Assembly: GCA_022494885.1 (NCBI GenBank)
Contig: JAGVSM010003489.1
Location: 1 to 64,000, forward strand
Direction: 5' to 3'
Source of the DNA: Micrasema longulum
Taxonomy: Eukaryota; Arthropoda; Insecta; Trichoptera; Brachycentridae
DNA length: 64,000 nucleotides
The notes under the pieces were generated by a model that saw only the letters and a list, made by a program, of their open reading frames with translations, made no database searches and was not told the DNA's origin. Shown here piece after piece: positions 46,401-53,569 of this stretch; position 1 is the first letter of the stretch; every line of letters starts with the position of its first letter. The position numbers and the translations under genes are program-made.

Positions 46401-47854
46401 TCTAAAATTCTAAACAATGGTTGAAGCTTTACTTATTTAATATATTTTAAGATTATTTTAATGACAACCAGTGTCTCTAATTATAATTTTTTATTACTTT
46501 TTCTTACCCCTCTTGAACGGCATACACTTTGCCTCTGCGCATTTAATTTTTTTACCAACAATATGTATGTGATTTATTGAGAAATGCATTTTCAGGTACC
46601 CGCATGTACTCCGGATTTGGTGGTCAGGTAGACTTCATCCGAGGAGCTGCGGAAGGATTTGACGGTCTGGGGAAACCGATCATTGCACTTCCCTCTTCCA
46701 CCAGCCGTGGGGAATCTAAGATAGTGCCGACACTCAAACCGGGCAAGTGCAATTTATAAAATAAATATTTAAGTGTATATATAGATTGATAACCGGTTTC
46801 ATTGCTCTCGCGGCATCCTCAGACTGATATTGTTTTAACGGAGTTTAAAATATATGTATACTTATGGAATTACACTGACTATGTTTTTCACAGAGAGTAA
46901 AATACAAACTCTGTTGGCTTATGTATAAGCCGCTGCACACTCTACTCTGGAATATCTAAAAGAACTATCCATTCCAGATAATCTAGCTAACAAATGTCTT
47001 ACGCTCGGATCAATGAAAGCATGCACCCCTTTCTCGAAACTGTTTATAAAAACTTATGTCTTTCTTCAGTTTTGCATATTTATTTATTTTACTTTTTGTA
47101 CATTATGTTATTTGTACATTGCCGATACGCGAGATAACCAATCGTCTTGTTGGAACTACATATTGTTAAAATACGTATCTTCCAATTTAAGTCACAAAAA
47201 TTGGTTATCATCGATCTTACCTCTCGCCGTTGACAGTTATGTCGGTGCCAGCTTCGTTATGTCAATGACTTTGCCGGACCAAAATCCACTTTAAACAGTG
47301 ACTTTTGCAACCGATCGATCTCATGTGAATCGCTGTCTCCCCAAATGCAACAATTTTGCTTGTTTACATAGCCATTCCTCCAAAAATGGGCCTTGCTGCT
47401 GAAGATGCTTTGTACACCATATCACGTAGTGCACGGAACGTACCTAGAACTGAGCACTCATTTTGATACTTCAGTGATTTGCACTTGTTAGGCAATACTG
47501 TAATTTTCCATAATGATTTGCTCATTATCAATTATTATAACCTCGAAATTTGACAGCTGTATCTTTACTATTGGAAAATCAAAGAATATGGGGTCCAGTC
47601 TCTCAAATTCAAGCGCTAATATCCTATTCAGTTTAAATATCTGCTAATTATTGTATATTTTTATTTCAGGTGCGGGAGTCGTGACAACCCGAGCCCACGT
47701 GCACTACGTGGCAACCGAGTACGGTATTGCCATGCTGTTTGGCCGCTCACTGCGTCAGCGTGCCCACGCTCTCATCAACATCGCCCATCCCGACCACCGC
47801 GAGGCTCTGGAGAAGGCCGCCTTCGAACGCCTCAAAGTCATGCCCTCGCCTTAG
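22292..47854 (+). CDS. Mitochondrial acetyl-CoA hydrolase / 4-hydroxybutyrate CoA-transferase-like enzyme, nine exons
   Basis: Exons are 22292-22484, 38619-38781, 40277-40415, 41066-41156, 43195-43383, 43750-43965, 44581-44700, 46596-46742 and 47670-47854. The sum is 1443 nt, exactly 480 aa plus TAG, with every phase consistent. The basic N-terminus MAAVVKRLPKLSNVILNQFG looks like a mitochondrial presequence. Hallmarks of this CoA-transferase family include GHGGIP-like GIGNIPDAVLASL, then LGVHSEMFSGGVIDL with the expected catalytic Glu at about 282, GGQVDFIRGA near 380 and GAGVVTTRAHVHYVATEYGI near 425. Such enzymes move CoA between acids through a glutamyl-CoA intermediate. The best animal parallel I know is Drosophila CG7920. 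Substrate is not decided by sequence. Intron 1 is 16.1 kb; intron 8 uses a GC donor. Confidence 0.93.
23341..23875 (-). mobile_element. LINE ORF2 C-terminal fragment
   Basis: The minus strand is open from 23741 to 23343. It reads MRSLRRICGKTMYDWCTNVE, then VLRWFGHVERIDNERTAKRI, and ends AYPYGETA. It is the same family as 52-600 and sits in intron 1 of the CoA-transferase-like gene. Confidence 0.85.
24265..24610. repeat. Interspersed repeat E, copy 1
   Basis: Shares the order CGCGCGGTAAAAATT, GAAAATGTACGAAA-type, GACGTCACT-type, ACCAATGGG-type with 55435-55760, and more weakly with 60430-60640. The inverted forms are at 25800-26030 and 50390-50640. Nature unknown. Confidence 0.5.
24739..25385. 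mobile_element. GGGCCCCGAT-type TIR element, about 650 bp
   Basis: Starts GGGCCCCGATTTCAATGGGA, ends CCATTGTAATCGGGGCCC. The inverted arms continue through the TAACAGAGTTATCTTCGA and TCGAAGATAACTCTGTTA blocks. Confidence 0.8.
25800..26030. repeat. Interspersed repeat E, copy 2 (inverted)
   Basis: Shares GTATTATCAGCGCT, ACGTAAACTGGAAATC-type and AAAGTA(G/T)TTC sequence with 50390-50640, in the opposite sense to copy 1. Confidence 0.5.
26800..27300. other. CpG-rich island-like block with an imperfect inverted repeat
   Basis: GC- and CpG-rich DNA in an AT-rich intron. ATGCTCCTCGCGCTGCCGCC near 26849 is inverted near 27173-27200 as GGGCACGGCGAGGAGCAT. The short open frame at 26961 has no recognisable domain. 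Confidence 0.45.
27735..28450 (-). mobile_element. LINE ORF2 C-terminus and 3' tail
   Basis: The minus frame 28447-28109 includes HNYNTRYSNRDLILSEGVNT and VHNFLPESWKDGSVVKLRKF, the usual C-terminal pattern of LINE ORF2. A 3' region follows, including a CA/TA microsatellite at about 27900-28040 and an AAATAAATAAA-type end. Confidence 0.75.
28529..28871. mobile_element. CAGG...CCTG foldback element with TA flanks, copy 1
   Basis: Left end CAGGTGTTCTTTAAACCCTG, right end inverted GGGTTTAATGAACGCCCTG, flanked by TA on both sides. A second inner inverted pair is ATGGTTGCTTACTTCTGCAG and CTGCAGAAGTAAGCAACCAT. A TA target and long TIRs suggest mobilisation by a Tc1/mariner-type transposase. Confidence 0.8.
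29220..29445. repeat. Interspersed repeat F (about 230 bp), copy 1
   Basis: Nearly the same sequence as 62175-62411: ATGAATCTCACCCGCATAAA, GTGGCCACTTAAACCAGCCA and ATCTCTGTTGTAATATGTTA. Partial copies occur at 41190-41490. Confidence 0.7.
30013..30045 (+). repeat. pogo/Tigger-like terminal repeat remnant
   Basis: CACAGTGGACTCTTGATAAT resembles the CAGTNGAACCTCGATTATCC ends of pogo-type elements. No partner end was found. Confidence 0.35.
30259..31263. mobile_element. Harbinger-like TIR element, 1005 bp
   Basis: Left end GGGCCGGTTGCATCAA, right end the inverted GATGCAACCGGCC plus one base, flanked by TAA at 30256-30258 and 31264-31266. TAA duplications are typical of PIF/Harbinger. The subterminal AGTTAA/TTAACT motifs are also inverted. 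No transposase is recognisable inside. Confidence 0.7.
31003..31052. repeat. Perfect 23-nt palindrome arms
   Basis: GATCTGTGAAAAGTTGCACA begins arm 31003-31025. The exact inverse occupies 31030-31052, with a 4-nt spacer. It lies within the Harbinger-like element. Confidence 0.85.
31421..32023. mobile_element. CAGG-type foldback element, copy 2, with extra internal cargo
   Basis: Same ends and inner GCTTACTTCTGCAG pair as the copy at 28529, with TA flanks. It is 603 bp because about 250 bp of unrelated sequence (about 31690-31935) sits in the right half. Confidence 0.8.
31806..31934 (-). pseudogene. Exon-like fragment inside the foldback element
   Basis: The minus strand is open through RLDIKSEKKWLESSRVVENI and then ATFYSSFCHPVPEIEEHSDH, ending IK before a good donor GTAGGT. 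The amino-acid composition looks coding. No acceptor was fixed, because the upstream part merges with element sequence. The parent gene is not recognised. Confidence 0.4.
32040..32160 (-). mobile_element. LINE ORF2 C-terminal remnant
   Basis: Diverged copy of the region at 39725-39830 and 42705-42790 (CTTCCCTTAGACAAAATTCA, then TTTTGGAGAACTTAATATG). Confidence 0.5.
32200..33590. other. Intronic AT-rich stretch, nothing recognised
   Basis: No exon, tRNA or clear repeat boundary was seen. A less AT-rich patch is at 32660-32720. Confidence 0.4.
33600..34010 (+). repeat. Interspersed repeat G (about 400 bp), copy 1
   Basis: Shares long blocks with 60010-60420 in the same orientation: ATATCACATACTACGAA, GATTAAAATATATGAAATGG, ACGTATTAGGGGCGTGG and TTTATGCTA(T/C)TAATAATTAG. 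Confidence 0.7.
34381..34450 (+). mobile_element. tRNA-like SINE head
   Basis: CCATGGTGTAGTGGCCAAGG resembles an A box. The B-box part is decayed (GATTACCGG). Confidence 0.35.
34652..34735. mobile_element. CAGG-type foldback element, left-arm remnant
   Basis: Begins CAGGATGTTCATTAAACCCT and stays similar to the other copies through AAGAAGACATATTGGCACAT, then breaks off just before the GGGCCCC element at 34754. Confidence 0.7.
34754..35931. mobile_element. GGGCCCCGAT-type TIR element split by a solo LTR
   Basis: Left end GGGCCCCGATAACAATGGGA; a second left-type end starts at about 34919 (GGCCTCGATTACAATGGG); right end TTCCCATCATTAAAGGGGCC. The middle is interrupted by 35047-35811. Without the LTR the two halves join as GGTTACC-GATGAAG, matching the intact copy at 18531 (GGTTACCAATGAAG). 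Confidence 0.8.
35047..35811 (+). mobile_element. Solo LTR, 765 bp, TSD TTACC
   Basis: Starts TGTAACGG and ends CAGTACA. Flanked by TTACC at 35042-35046 and 35812-35816, and the empty-site sequence is known from sibling copies. It contains TATATAATG at about 35484-35492 followed by AATAAA at about 35507. A 5-bp duplication fits Ty3/gypsy or BEL/Pao. The coding part is gone. Orientation is inferred from the TATA/AATAAA order. Confidence 0.85.
36150..36578 (-). mobile_element. LINE ORF2 C-terminal fragment, degraded
   Basis: Diverged copy of 52-500: GCCGTTTCCGCGTGGAGGTA start, GTCCATTCGCTCCGCGTGTC, and GCATTTCGACAGCATTTCGC near its end. It abuts the mariner-like element. Confidence 0.7.
36676..38292 (-). 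pseudogene. Tc1/mariner-type transposase pseudogene
   Basis: The start at 38292 reads MERWTAEQRAYAIEAYLTNG. After a frameshift come RKFCAHFDIRRIRDTPSTKL and IENWVAQFTASA, a helix-turn-helix DNA-binding part. Beyond the inserted element are STLRTILKKKLKFHPCNIEI, LQQDGATAHT (second catalytic Asp) and WPARSPDLSPCDF (third acidic residue). A missing T in a T-run near 36838 then shifts the frame before LWDYLKSFVYKNQ. The stop is just below 36676. It is dead through several frameshifts plus the insertion. Confidence 0.85.
37427..37986. mobile_element. TAGCTCAAT-type TIR element, copy 1 (about 560 bp)
   Basis: Left TAGCTCAATCACAAATAACT, right the inverse of TAGCTCAATTACAAATATCT. CTG occurs on both sides and may be a 3-bp target duplication. 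Other copies are at 50920-51492, 52882 (split by a LINE) and 54088-54440. It interrupts the mariner transposase, so it arrived later. Confidence 0.75.
38396..38549. mobile_element. Foldback element of the ACCGGTAGACATAG family, copy 1
   Basis: Near-palindrome: CTTACCGGCTTTTCTATGTC in the left arm, GACATAGAAAAGTCGGTAAG in the right. Arms include GTCTCTTC and GAAGAGAC. The 3' flank AATAACATTTAGT is shared with 61613-61965. Confidence 0.75.
38619..38781 (+). CDS. CoA-transferase-like gene, exon 2
   Basis: After TTTCCAG it reads GQTVFVQGAAATPVHLLEAM and ends YTEPDCEGIFR across the next junction. It is markedly GC-richer than its surroundings. Confidence 0.92.
38905..39170 (+). mobile_element. 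LINE ORF2 C-terminal remnant (plus strand)
   Basis: Contains TGCACAAATGTCGAGATGCA and GTAGAGCGAATGGACAGCGA, homologous to 52-480 in opposite orientation, with several indels. Confidence 0.65.
39700..40000 (-). mobile_element. LINE ORF2 C-terminal fragment
   Basis: The minus frame 39985-39791 reads MSIFWSGDYGRRSQQNARTR and LIPRTRTMFARRHFSHIVPR, then VFNVL. A second copy lies at 42699-42990. Confidence 0.7.
40277..40415 (+). CDS. CoA-transferase-like gene, exon 3
   Basis: Reads SLSMFMGGNVRKAVSEGRGD then IPIFLQDIPQLFY, ending ALIQ before GTATAC. Phase 0 exit. Confidence 0.92.
40905..41000 (-). repeat. LINE 3'-tail-like repeat
   Basis: TTTATTTATTTATTTAACTT followed by TTGTACATTGGCGGGCAATT. Similar tails are at 44835, 47080 and 52964. 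Confidence 0.5.
41066..41156 (+). CDS. CoA-transferase-like gene, exon 4
   Basis: After TGTTGTAG it reads VSPPDAHGYCSLGTSVDCVR, a conserved family block. Donor GTAAGG. Confidence 0.92.
41190..41490. repeat. Interspersed repeat F, two partial copies
   Basis: CAACAGGTCATAAGCCCTGT and GTGTAAAGTGGCCACTTAAA blocks matching 29220-29445 and 62175-62411, rearranged. Confidence 0.6.
41916..42698 (+). mobile_element. Solo LTR, 783 bp, TSD AGTGG
   Basis: Starts TGTTCCGG and ends GTTCCA. Flanked by AGTGG at 41911-41915 and 42699-42703. The interrupted repeat reads continuously (TTATACAGTGG-TGTTTTCCC) like the LINE copy at 39745. The layout parallels the LTR at 35047: CCCCGGT start block, AATACCGG, AAGGCCCTGAAAAGGGC, then TATAATGTG and AATAAA. 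Related family. Confidence 0.85.
42699..42990 (-). mobile_element. LINE ORF2 C-terminal fragment, split by the LTR
   Basis: Homologous to 39725-39990: TCTATAAAATCCAGTTGTGG, TTTTGGAGAATTAAATATG, GGGCATTCTGTTGGGACCTC. Its continuation is at 41880-41915. Confidence 0.7.
43195..43383 (+). CDS. CoA-transferase-like gene, exon 5
   Basis: Reads QVNPNMPRTFGDGIIHVSHL and ends with LIEDGATLQM. Acceptor TTTGCAG, donor GTAATT. Confidence 0.92.
43750..43965 (+). CDS. CoA-transferase-like gene, exon 6 (catalytic Glu)
   Basis: Reads IGNIPDAVLASLKNHKDLGV then HSEMFSGGVIDLVNKG. The Glu of HSEM aligns with the active-site Glu known in 4-hydroxybutyrate CoA-transferase. Confidence 0.92.
44581..44700 (+). CDS. 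CoA-transferase-like gene, exon 7
   Basis: Reads EMLEVNYVNNVGVIAKNPRM and then TAINSCIEVDLTGQVSSDSI. Acceptor GATTACAG, donor GTAAGA. Confidence 0.92.
44974..45204. mobile_element. Long hairpin (foldback) element in intron 7
   Basis: Starts GCTAGGGTTTCCTAGGACAG and ends with its inverse, CTGTCCTAGGAAACCCTAGC. Arms of about 85-90 nt hold alternating CCGTTACGACGG and ACGGCCGTTAAGAT blocks. The outer TATAAA/TTTAT symmetry may be the target. Confidence 0.8.
45875..45965. repeat. Interspersed repeat with a CATCAT start
   Basis: TCATCATCATTCCC, then CACCTAATGATGCATAGGGC. Similar phrases are at 49545-49600 and 59283-59345. Confidence 0.5.
46058..46240 (-). mobile_element. Two tandem tRNA-derived SINE heads
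   Basis: The minus strand of each unit has GTGGTGTAATGGTCA (A box) and TCGGGTTTGATTCCCGG (B box; one T lost in the other unit). Units are about 46058-46148 and 46149-46240. They lie in intron 7. Confidence 0.65.
46596..46742 (+). CDS. CoA-transferase-like gene, exon 8 (GC donor)
   Basis: Reads TRMYSGFGGQVDFIRGAAEG and ends IVPTLKPG. The exon ends CCGG followed by GCAAGT. Reading on gives GKCNL and a stop, whereas splicing to 47670 gives the family-conserved KPGAGVVTTR. Confidence 0.9.
47670..47854 (+). CDS. CoA-transferase-like gene, exon 9 and stop
   Basis: Reads AGVVTTRAHVHYVATEYGIA and ends AAFERLKVMPSP before TAG. The C-terminus is typical of the family. Confidence 0.93.
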
Positions 47855-47975
47855 GCCGATAAGTGCAACGCATCTTAGGAATTAAACTAGGCATATACGC
47901 AAGTTGTAATGAGAAAGTTTAGTGCCACCAGAAATTGTATTTTTAAATTGTCGCATAAAATATTAGTACGAATAC

Positions 47976-48185
47976 GGTTGTCGTCTCCTCGCAGATGCGA
48001 GGTCAGGGTTCGAACCCCGCTCTACTACACCATCATCATCAAACCCTAATCGGCATCATACATCAAACCTGATGATGGACTAGTAATGTGATCCGAAACG
48101 ACTGTACATCTGAGTTCCTTGAAAATCTAAGAAATTCAATTCCATATTCCCTTCTGAAAACGGCTTTACATCTCTGTTATAATAT
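47976..48185 (+). mobile_element. tRNA-like SINE remnant just 3' of the CoA-transferase-like gene
   Basis: GGTCAGGGTTCGAACCCCGC is a strong B box. The body ends CTTCTGAAAACGGCTTTACATCTCTGTTATAATAT, like repeat F tails. No full cloverleaf. Confidence 0.5.
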
Positions 48186-48215
48186 ACAGTGGAACTTCTA
48201 TATATGTTATTAATG
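48186..48215 (+). repeat. pogo-like terminal repeat remnant
   Basis: TACAGTGGAACTTCTATATA resembles CAGTNGAACCT ends. No partner found. Confidence 0.3.
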
Positions 48216-48249
48216 TGTCTCGGCGGTCTAATGATTATATAACATGACT

Positions 48250-49750
48250 AATATAAAGTCAATTTTTCCTGTAAGGATCAACCAAAATTCAATTAATCTG
48301 TTCATATTTCCTTTATTGTATTATATATATATATATATAATATATATATGTATAGTGGAAAAGGAGGAAGGTTCTCAAAAAGTTATGGCTTTAAAAATAC
48401 AAATCGTTGTTTATGGTTTGCATGTAAAAATCAAAACCCTTAAATCATTGTGTCGAATAATTAAAAAAATAATAAAAATTGTTTCGGAAAGCATTAAACT
48501 TTCTCATTCAAATACCACTGACACAAATTGTGGGCGTCCTTTATCGAAAAAACTAGAAAAAATCAATGGTCTGCTATGCTAAAAATCATATGTTTGGTAA
48601 TTTAAAAAATACATTATGGTTTAGGTATGTATTTGCATGCTAGATAAATGTGTTTTACTACTGGTAATATTGTTGATTCAATTTGATTTTTTAAATTTAT
48701 TTATTTAAAAAATAAATATGTTATTTGATTCATTTTTATAATTTAACCTTTATATTTCTATGCATAAACCGATAGTATAATGCTCTGAATATTTTTTTCA
48801 AGTAAATGTTTTATTAAATTAATAAATATTGAAATAATTTTTGGATTGGACATTTTATAGTTGTTCTCAGCCCCGTGTGGTAGATTTTCTCAGAATCAAT
48901 AATATTTTGAGAAAATATTTTATCAATTTCTAAAATGAAAAAATAACGCCAGAATTTGAGAATAAATATTTTAACAAATGCTGGGCGTTACCCATTCAGT
49001 ACATTTGCTCAAATTTCTGTTTGAAATTTGATTGTTAATTAAAATAATTTAATTGTTTAACTTTTCAATTATGTAATATTAGACAGTTAAAATATTAAAA
49101 AAAAGAAGCTCGTTTGGTTCCTAGAACTGTTGTGATTTTAATTATTTACATAGAATGCTCTAGAACGCTCCATAGAATTACATACTGACAATACTTGTAC
49201 AAATGTTCCAAGTTTTGAAGAACAGCCTGAGAAAAATGTTTGATACATAATTAAATTTTGCATTATATAAGATAATAATTGAATATATTGGTTGTAATAT
49301 AGAGGATATAAAATAAATACCCTCATTGTATTTAAATACTTGAAGCATTGTTGTGTATGTAATTTACAAAATGCAATAAAACATTTACAAGTATTTTTCA
49401 TTGTTTTATTTCTAGACCTCTTATTTATTTTTTACGAGAGATTGAACAGTCCGGGCCGAGATTGCCATACTTCCTATGAGTTGAGGGCTGGAATATGAAG
49501 ATAACATAAACAAAAACTCGCCATGTAGTCGGCGCACAACATTTCATCATCATCATCCTCTACCCACACCCAGTGGTGCATAGGGCACAGTATTAGTGCT
49601 CTAATAGCAATGTATATGGATCAATTTATTTTCTAAAAAAATATTTCTTAAGTTTGCTTATATTACAATACAAAATGGTATATAAGCTAATATTTACACT
49701 TATTTTAATTTCATCCAAATAGTTTCAGTAATATAATGATAATGAATTTT
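48250..49750. other. Intergenic AT-rich stretch, nothing recognised
   Basis: Contains a TA-rich palindromic run at about 48322-48352 and short open frames without domain signatures. Confidence 0.4.
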
Positions 49751-49763
49751 TTTTTATCTAGCA

Positions 49764-50275
49764 CTATCTTATTATTGAAGTATTTGGGCATTCGATTGTT
49801 AAAAAATTGAAATATAAAAACAAGTATATTATAAACATCAGTCTCTTTTTTATTGCTATCCAATTAAGATCTTCTCGCAATTTTTCTATTTTATTACACC
49901 TACTTTTTTTGAACACTATTCTCATGGCTCTATTTTGAAGTATTTTCAATTTATTTAAATTTCCGGCATTGGCTAAAAATAATACTGTTGAGCAATTAAT
50001 TTATATGTGGAATGATTATAGTTTTATATATATATAAAACTAAACTTTTATATATTTATATAAAACTCATATGAGTTCCGCAGTATTTCTATATAATTTA
50101 TTTCTCAATCTACCGAGAAAGTATATTTTTTTAATAACGTGCTTGAAGTTTGCATTTATAGTTAATTTTAAGTCTAATATTTTACCCAAATGCTTCATTT
50201 CATCCACTTTCTCAACAGTTTCACCATCTATATATACATTCATTATTATGCTACATATTTTACTAGATGGAAGGT
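49764..50275 (-). mobile_element. LINE ORF2 3' half fragment
   Basis: The minus strand reads VDEMKHLGKILDLKLTINAN and IYFLGRLRNKLYRNTAE, later LANAGNLNKLKILQNRAMRI and VFKKSRCNKIEKLREDLNW. These are the typical thumb and C-terminal motifs of LINE ORF2. Frames are interrupted. Confidence 0.75.
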
Positions 50276-50389
50276 AAGGTGATTACGCTACAGCTGCCAG
50301 TCCAGGGACAATGAGGAAGTTCAGGGGTTTAATTATATTTTTTATTTGTTAATAGACTATCAAACTAAACCAAAAAATGTTTTAAATAA

Positions 50390-50640
50390 TTTTATGTGTT
50401 GTATTATCAGCGCTGTTTTTTTTAAGTTTTGTCTTTTTTAAATTACTCCGCCTGTGATATCGCAAGTTTACTTCGGCGAGTTATCTTGATTGGTGAGTTA
50501 GTTTCCCGGTAAACGGAAAGCCATCACGATACTCTATCACTGGTTGATTTCAGAGAACTAGTGACGTCGTTCAAAGTATTTCATTTTTATTAAAATATAC
50601 ATTTATATTTCATACATTTTTGTGAAACTTCGCCATACAA
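50390..50640. repeat. Interspersed repeat E, copy 3 (inverted)
   Basis: GTATTATCAGCGCTG and CCCGGTAAACGGAAAG blocks shared with 25800-26030. Confidence 0.5.
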
Positions 50641-50919
50641 TTAAACGTTCTAATTTTTACCGCACTTAAGAAAACATATCTTGTTATCCCATTTCCCGTA
50701 GCACTGAACTTCCTTATTGAATACTGCAGTGTAGAATCACCTTTAAAACCAATATTACAAAACCATATATTTACAAAAATAAATGAAAAACCAACAAAAA
50801 ACTTACTAAAGGAAAAATCTTACCTGCAATCATGATAATAATATTAAAGTTTGTAAAGGAGTACCTACCTAGTAATTTTACACAACCAAATGGGTGACAA
50901 TACACAAACTAAGCAAAAC

Positions 50920-51492
50920 TGATCTCCAGCGATGTGCTTAAAAACATGCTAAGCATTTGAGCGATCACAATGAACAATAACGAACATGCTTAAGTTATCG
51001 CAGTCATAAGTCAACGCGTGTGTAATCTCTAAGTCAACACTCGTACCGGTTTGTTTTTTGTTTTCTTCGTAAATAAATACAGTTTACTGGCAAAAAATCG
51101 GTGTTTACATTTTATTGCATTTGCAAAATAGTAAGGAGTATCTAATACAAAAAGGTGAAAATTAAATTACAATTACTATGGCCACTGCTTTTTTGACATT
51201 TGGCTTGCAAACCGCCGGCTAAATGCAATAAATAGAAAATAAATAATAAATGAATAAATAAAAATAGTAGTTTTGGAATAAATAAAAATTTTCCATATTT
51301 ACACCGGTGAAATTCAAATAGGTATGTGATTGCGCAGCAGGTAATCGCAGCAGGTAAACGTAAATATTTTAACATTGAATATTAGGTGTTCACGAATGTT
51401 CCATTGTGATCGCGAATATAATAAACAACCATGGTAAAAAATTGTTATCACGCCGCTTATTAGCACGTCGATAGTTATTTGTGATTGAGCTA
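50920..51492. mobile_element. TAGCTCAAT-type TIR element, copy 2
   Basis: Matches 37427-37986 internally (TCAACGCGTGTGTAATCTCT, TAGTAAGGAGTATCTAATAC) and at the right end (CACGTCGATAGTTATTTGTG, then ATTGAGCTA). The left end is diverged. Confidence 0.7.
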
Positions 51493-51495
51493 CTG

Positions 51496-51597
51496 GGCTG
51501 GTATTCCGAACCCGATTATAGCGCGATATAGCGCGTTTTTACGTACTAAATTCGCGTTATTTGTAGCGCGCTGTAAACACGTTCGGAATACCAGCAC
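51496..51597. mobile_element. Tiny TIR element, copy 2
   Basis: CTGGTATTCCGAAC start, GTTCGGAATACCAG end, central TAGCGCG blocks. It directly abuts the right end of the TAGCTCAAT element. Confidence 0.65.
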
Positions 51598-51716
51598 AGA
51601 AGTTCTTTTTTGGAACTAATACTTCAAAATAGTCAAAACTACTAAAAAATTACCAAACGGCAAATATGTATTGACAGTAGAGATGCTACGAATATTCGGT
51701 GTAGAATTTTTTTGTA

Positions 51717-52084
51717 CAGGTGTTTTTTAAACTCTGTCACATCCGAAACCACGATGATCAGTATGGGCAAGAAGACATATTGGCATATTTAAAAAAATAT
51801 TTAGAACGAAGAAAATTTGTAAAAATAAAATATTAAAAATAACAGATGGTTGCTTACTTCTGCAGGGGAGAAGCGAGGGGGTCGCGGCCACGTGGTTAAC
51901 GGTGTGTCAGAGACTCCCCCCTCCTCGTTTGTCTCCTGCAAAAGTTAGCAACCATTTGTTTTTTTGAATTTAAAAAAAAAAAAAAATTATTCGTTCTAAA
52001 AAAATTTTTCAATGTGCCAATATGTCTTCTTGCCCATACTGATCATCGTGGTTTCGGATGTGACAGGGTTTAAAGAACACCCTG
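51717..52084. mobile_element. CAGG-type foldback element, copy 3
   Basis: CAGGTGTTTTTTAAACTCTG and the inverse GGGTTTAAAGAACACCCTG, with TA flanks and the inner GGTTGCTTACTTCTGCAG pair. Confidence 0.8.
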
Positions 52085-52135
52085 TATAAAAAAAATTATA
52101 CACTGAATATTCGTTACCGACCATTTTAATCAATC

Positions 52136-52318
52136 AGACTCCCCCTCTCCCCCCTTCTCGTTTCTCCCCAGCAGAAGTAGGCAACCTGTTGTTTTATTTG
52201 ATATTTTATTTTTGTAAATTTTATTTGTTCTAAAAAGTTATTTTAATGTGCCAATATGTCATCTTGCTCATACTGATCATCGTGGTTTCGGATGTGACAG
52301 GATTTAAAGAACAACCTG
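52136..52318. mobile_element. CAGG-type foldback element, right half
   Basis: CTCGTTTCTCCCCAGCAGAA to AAAGAACAACCTG matches the right arm of the preceding copy. Confidence 0.7.
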
Positions 52319-52963
52319 TATATATATTTAAATACCAAATCACGAAAAAAATGCACATGTTACAAATTATTTGTGATAAATGAAAATATTTTTTTCAACA
52401 TTTGTCGTTAGCAAACGATTGCACTTTTCCTCATAAATTCGCGAGATCTTGTCACACAGCAAAAAAATCTTATAATATTCTCAAATAGACAATTATTTAT
52501 TTGATGGTACCATGATGTAGGTACAATAAACAAATAATAACTAATTATTACTAATAAGGGCTATTAGTAACACAATGCGATGTAATAATTAACAATTAAC
52601 GCGTGTCTCGACATTGGAAAATTAAACTAAATTATAAGCGAGGGCGACGGGGCTTAATAGCCATTGCATGCATTGCAATGAGACCTGTCACGCGCGAAAT
52701 GCACACATATTTTGTGCTTCGGCCTAAAGCGTGGCCGAATATTCGGTATTCGGCCAAATCACTATTCGCAGCATCTCTTATTGACACAATGACAGTAATA
52801 ACTAATCACAAATGCATTAAATAATAATCATATAATGCATTCTCATATAATAGATAGGTATACGATCGAGTTATTTTACACCAGTAGCTCAAAATAACTA
52901 TCGACGTGCTAATAAGCGACGTGATAACTATTTCTCACCATGGTTGTTTATGGTATTCGCGAT

Positions 52964-53569
52964 TTATTTATTTTATTTAACACTTTATATACATATACAA
53001 GGGCGGGCATATTGCCTTAAGGCAATTTCTTCCTACCTACCCAAACCGTTCTGTTTAAGAAAATTACATCGGGTTCGGGGATCGGGTTGTGGTCCCGTGG
53101 CTAGTGTCTCGGACTCACGGACCAAAGGTCCGTGGTTCGAATCCCACTCCACCCCAACTTGATTCAATTTTCTAATAGTGAGTTATTTCCAACTCGTTGA
53201 AAATGGCCCTCAAAATTAAATATTTGGGTAAATCATAAGAACGCAAATATTTCTTTTAAAAAAAAATAAATAAAATACAAATACATGGACATATTGAATC
53301 TTACAATTTTATCAAAAAATTAAAAACAAAATAAAAATATATGAAAAATTAACACTTTATGAAGAGAGGAGAGGGGATGGGAAGGAAAAAAAAAGGATAA
53401 AGGAACAATTAAAATATTTAGATAGTGACATTTCAATCTTGACTTAAATGTAAATAAAGAAGGGGCGTCTCTAACATTAGTGGGTAGATTATTCCACAAT
53501 CAAGCGGCTACTACTGTGAAAGAGGAGGCAAGAAAGTTAGAGCGATGATAGGGTATTAAAAGGGTTCTC
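52964..53569 (-). mobile_element. 5'-truncated LINE with 7-bp TSD
   Basis: TCGCGAT flanks both ends (52957-52963 and 53570-53576). The A-rich end is at 52964 (minus AAATAAAATAAATAA). The minus strand at 53575-53440 reads IPYHRSNFLASSFTVVAA and LWNNLPTNVRDAPSLFTFKS, a LINE ORF2 C-terminus. Confidence 0.8.
53077..53276 (+). mobile_element. tRNA-derived SINE inside the LINE
   Basis: GTGGTCCCGTGGCTAGTGTC (A-box region), GTCCGTGGTTCGAATCCCAC (B box), a body, and an A-rich tail AAAAAAAAATAAATAAAA. Confidence 0.7.
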
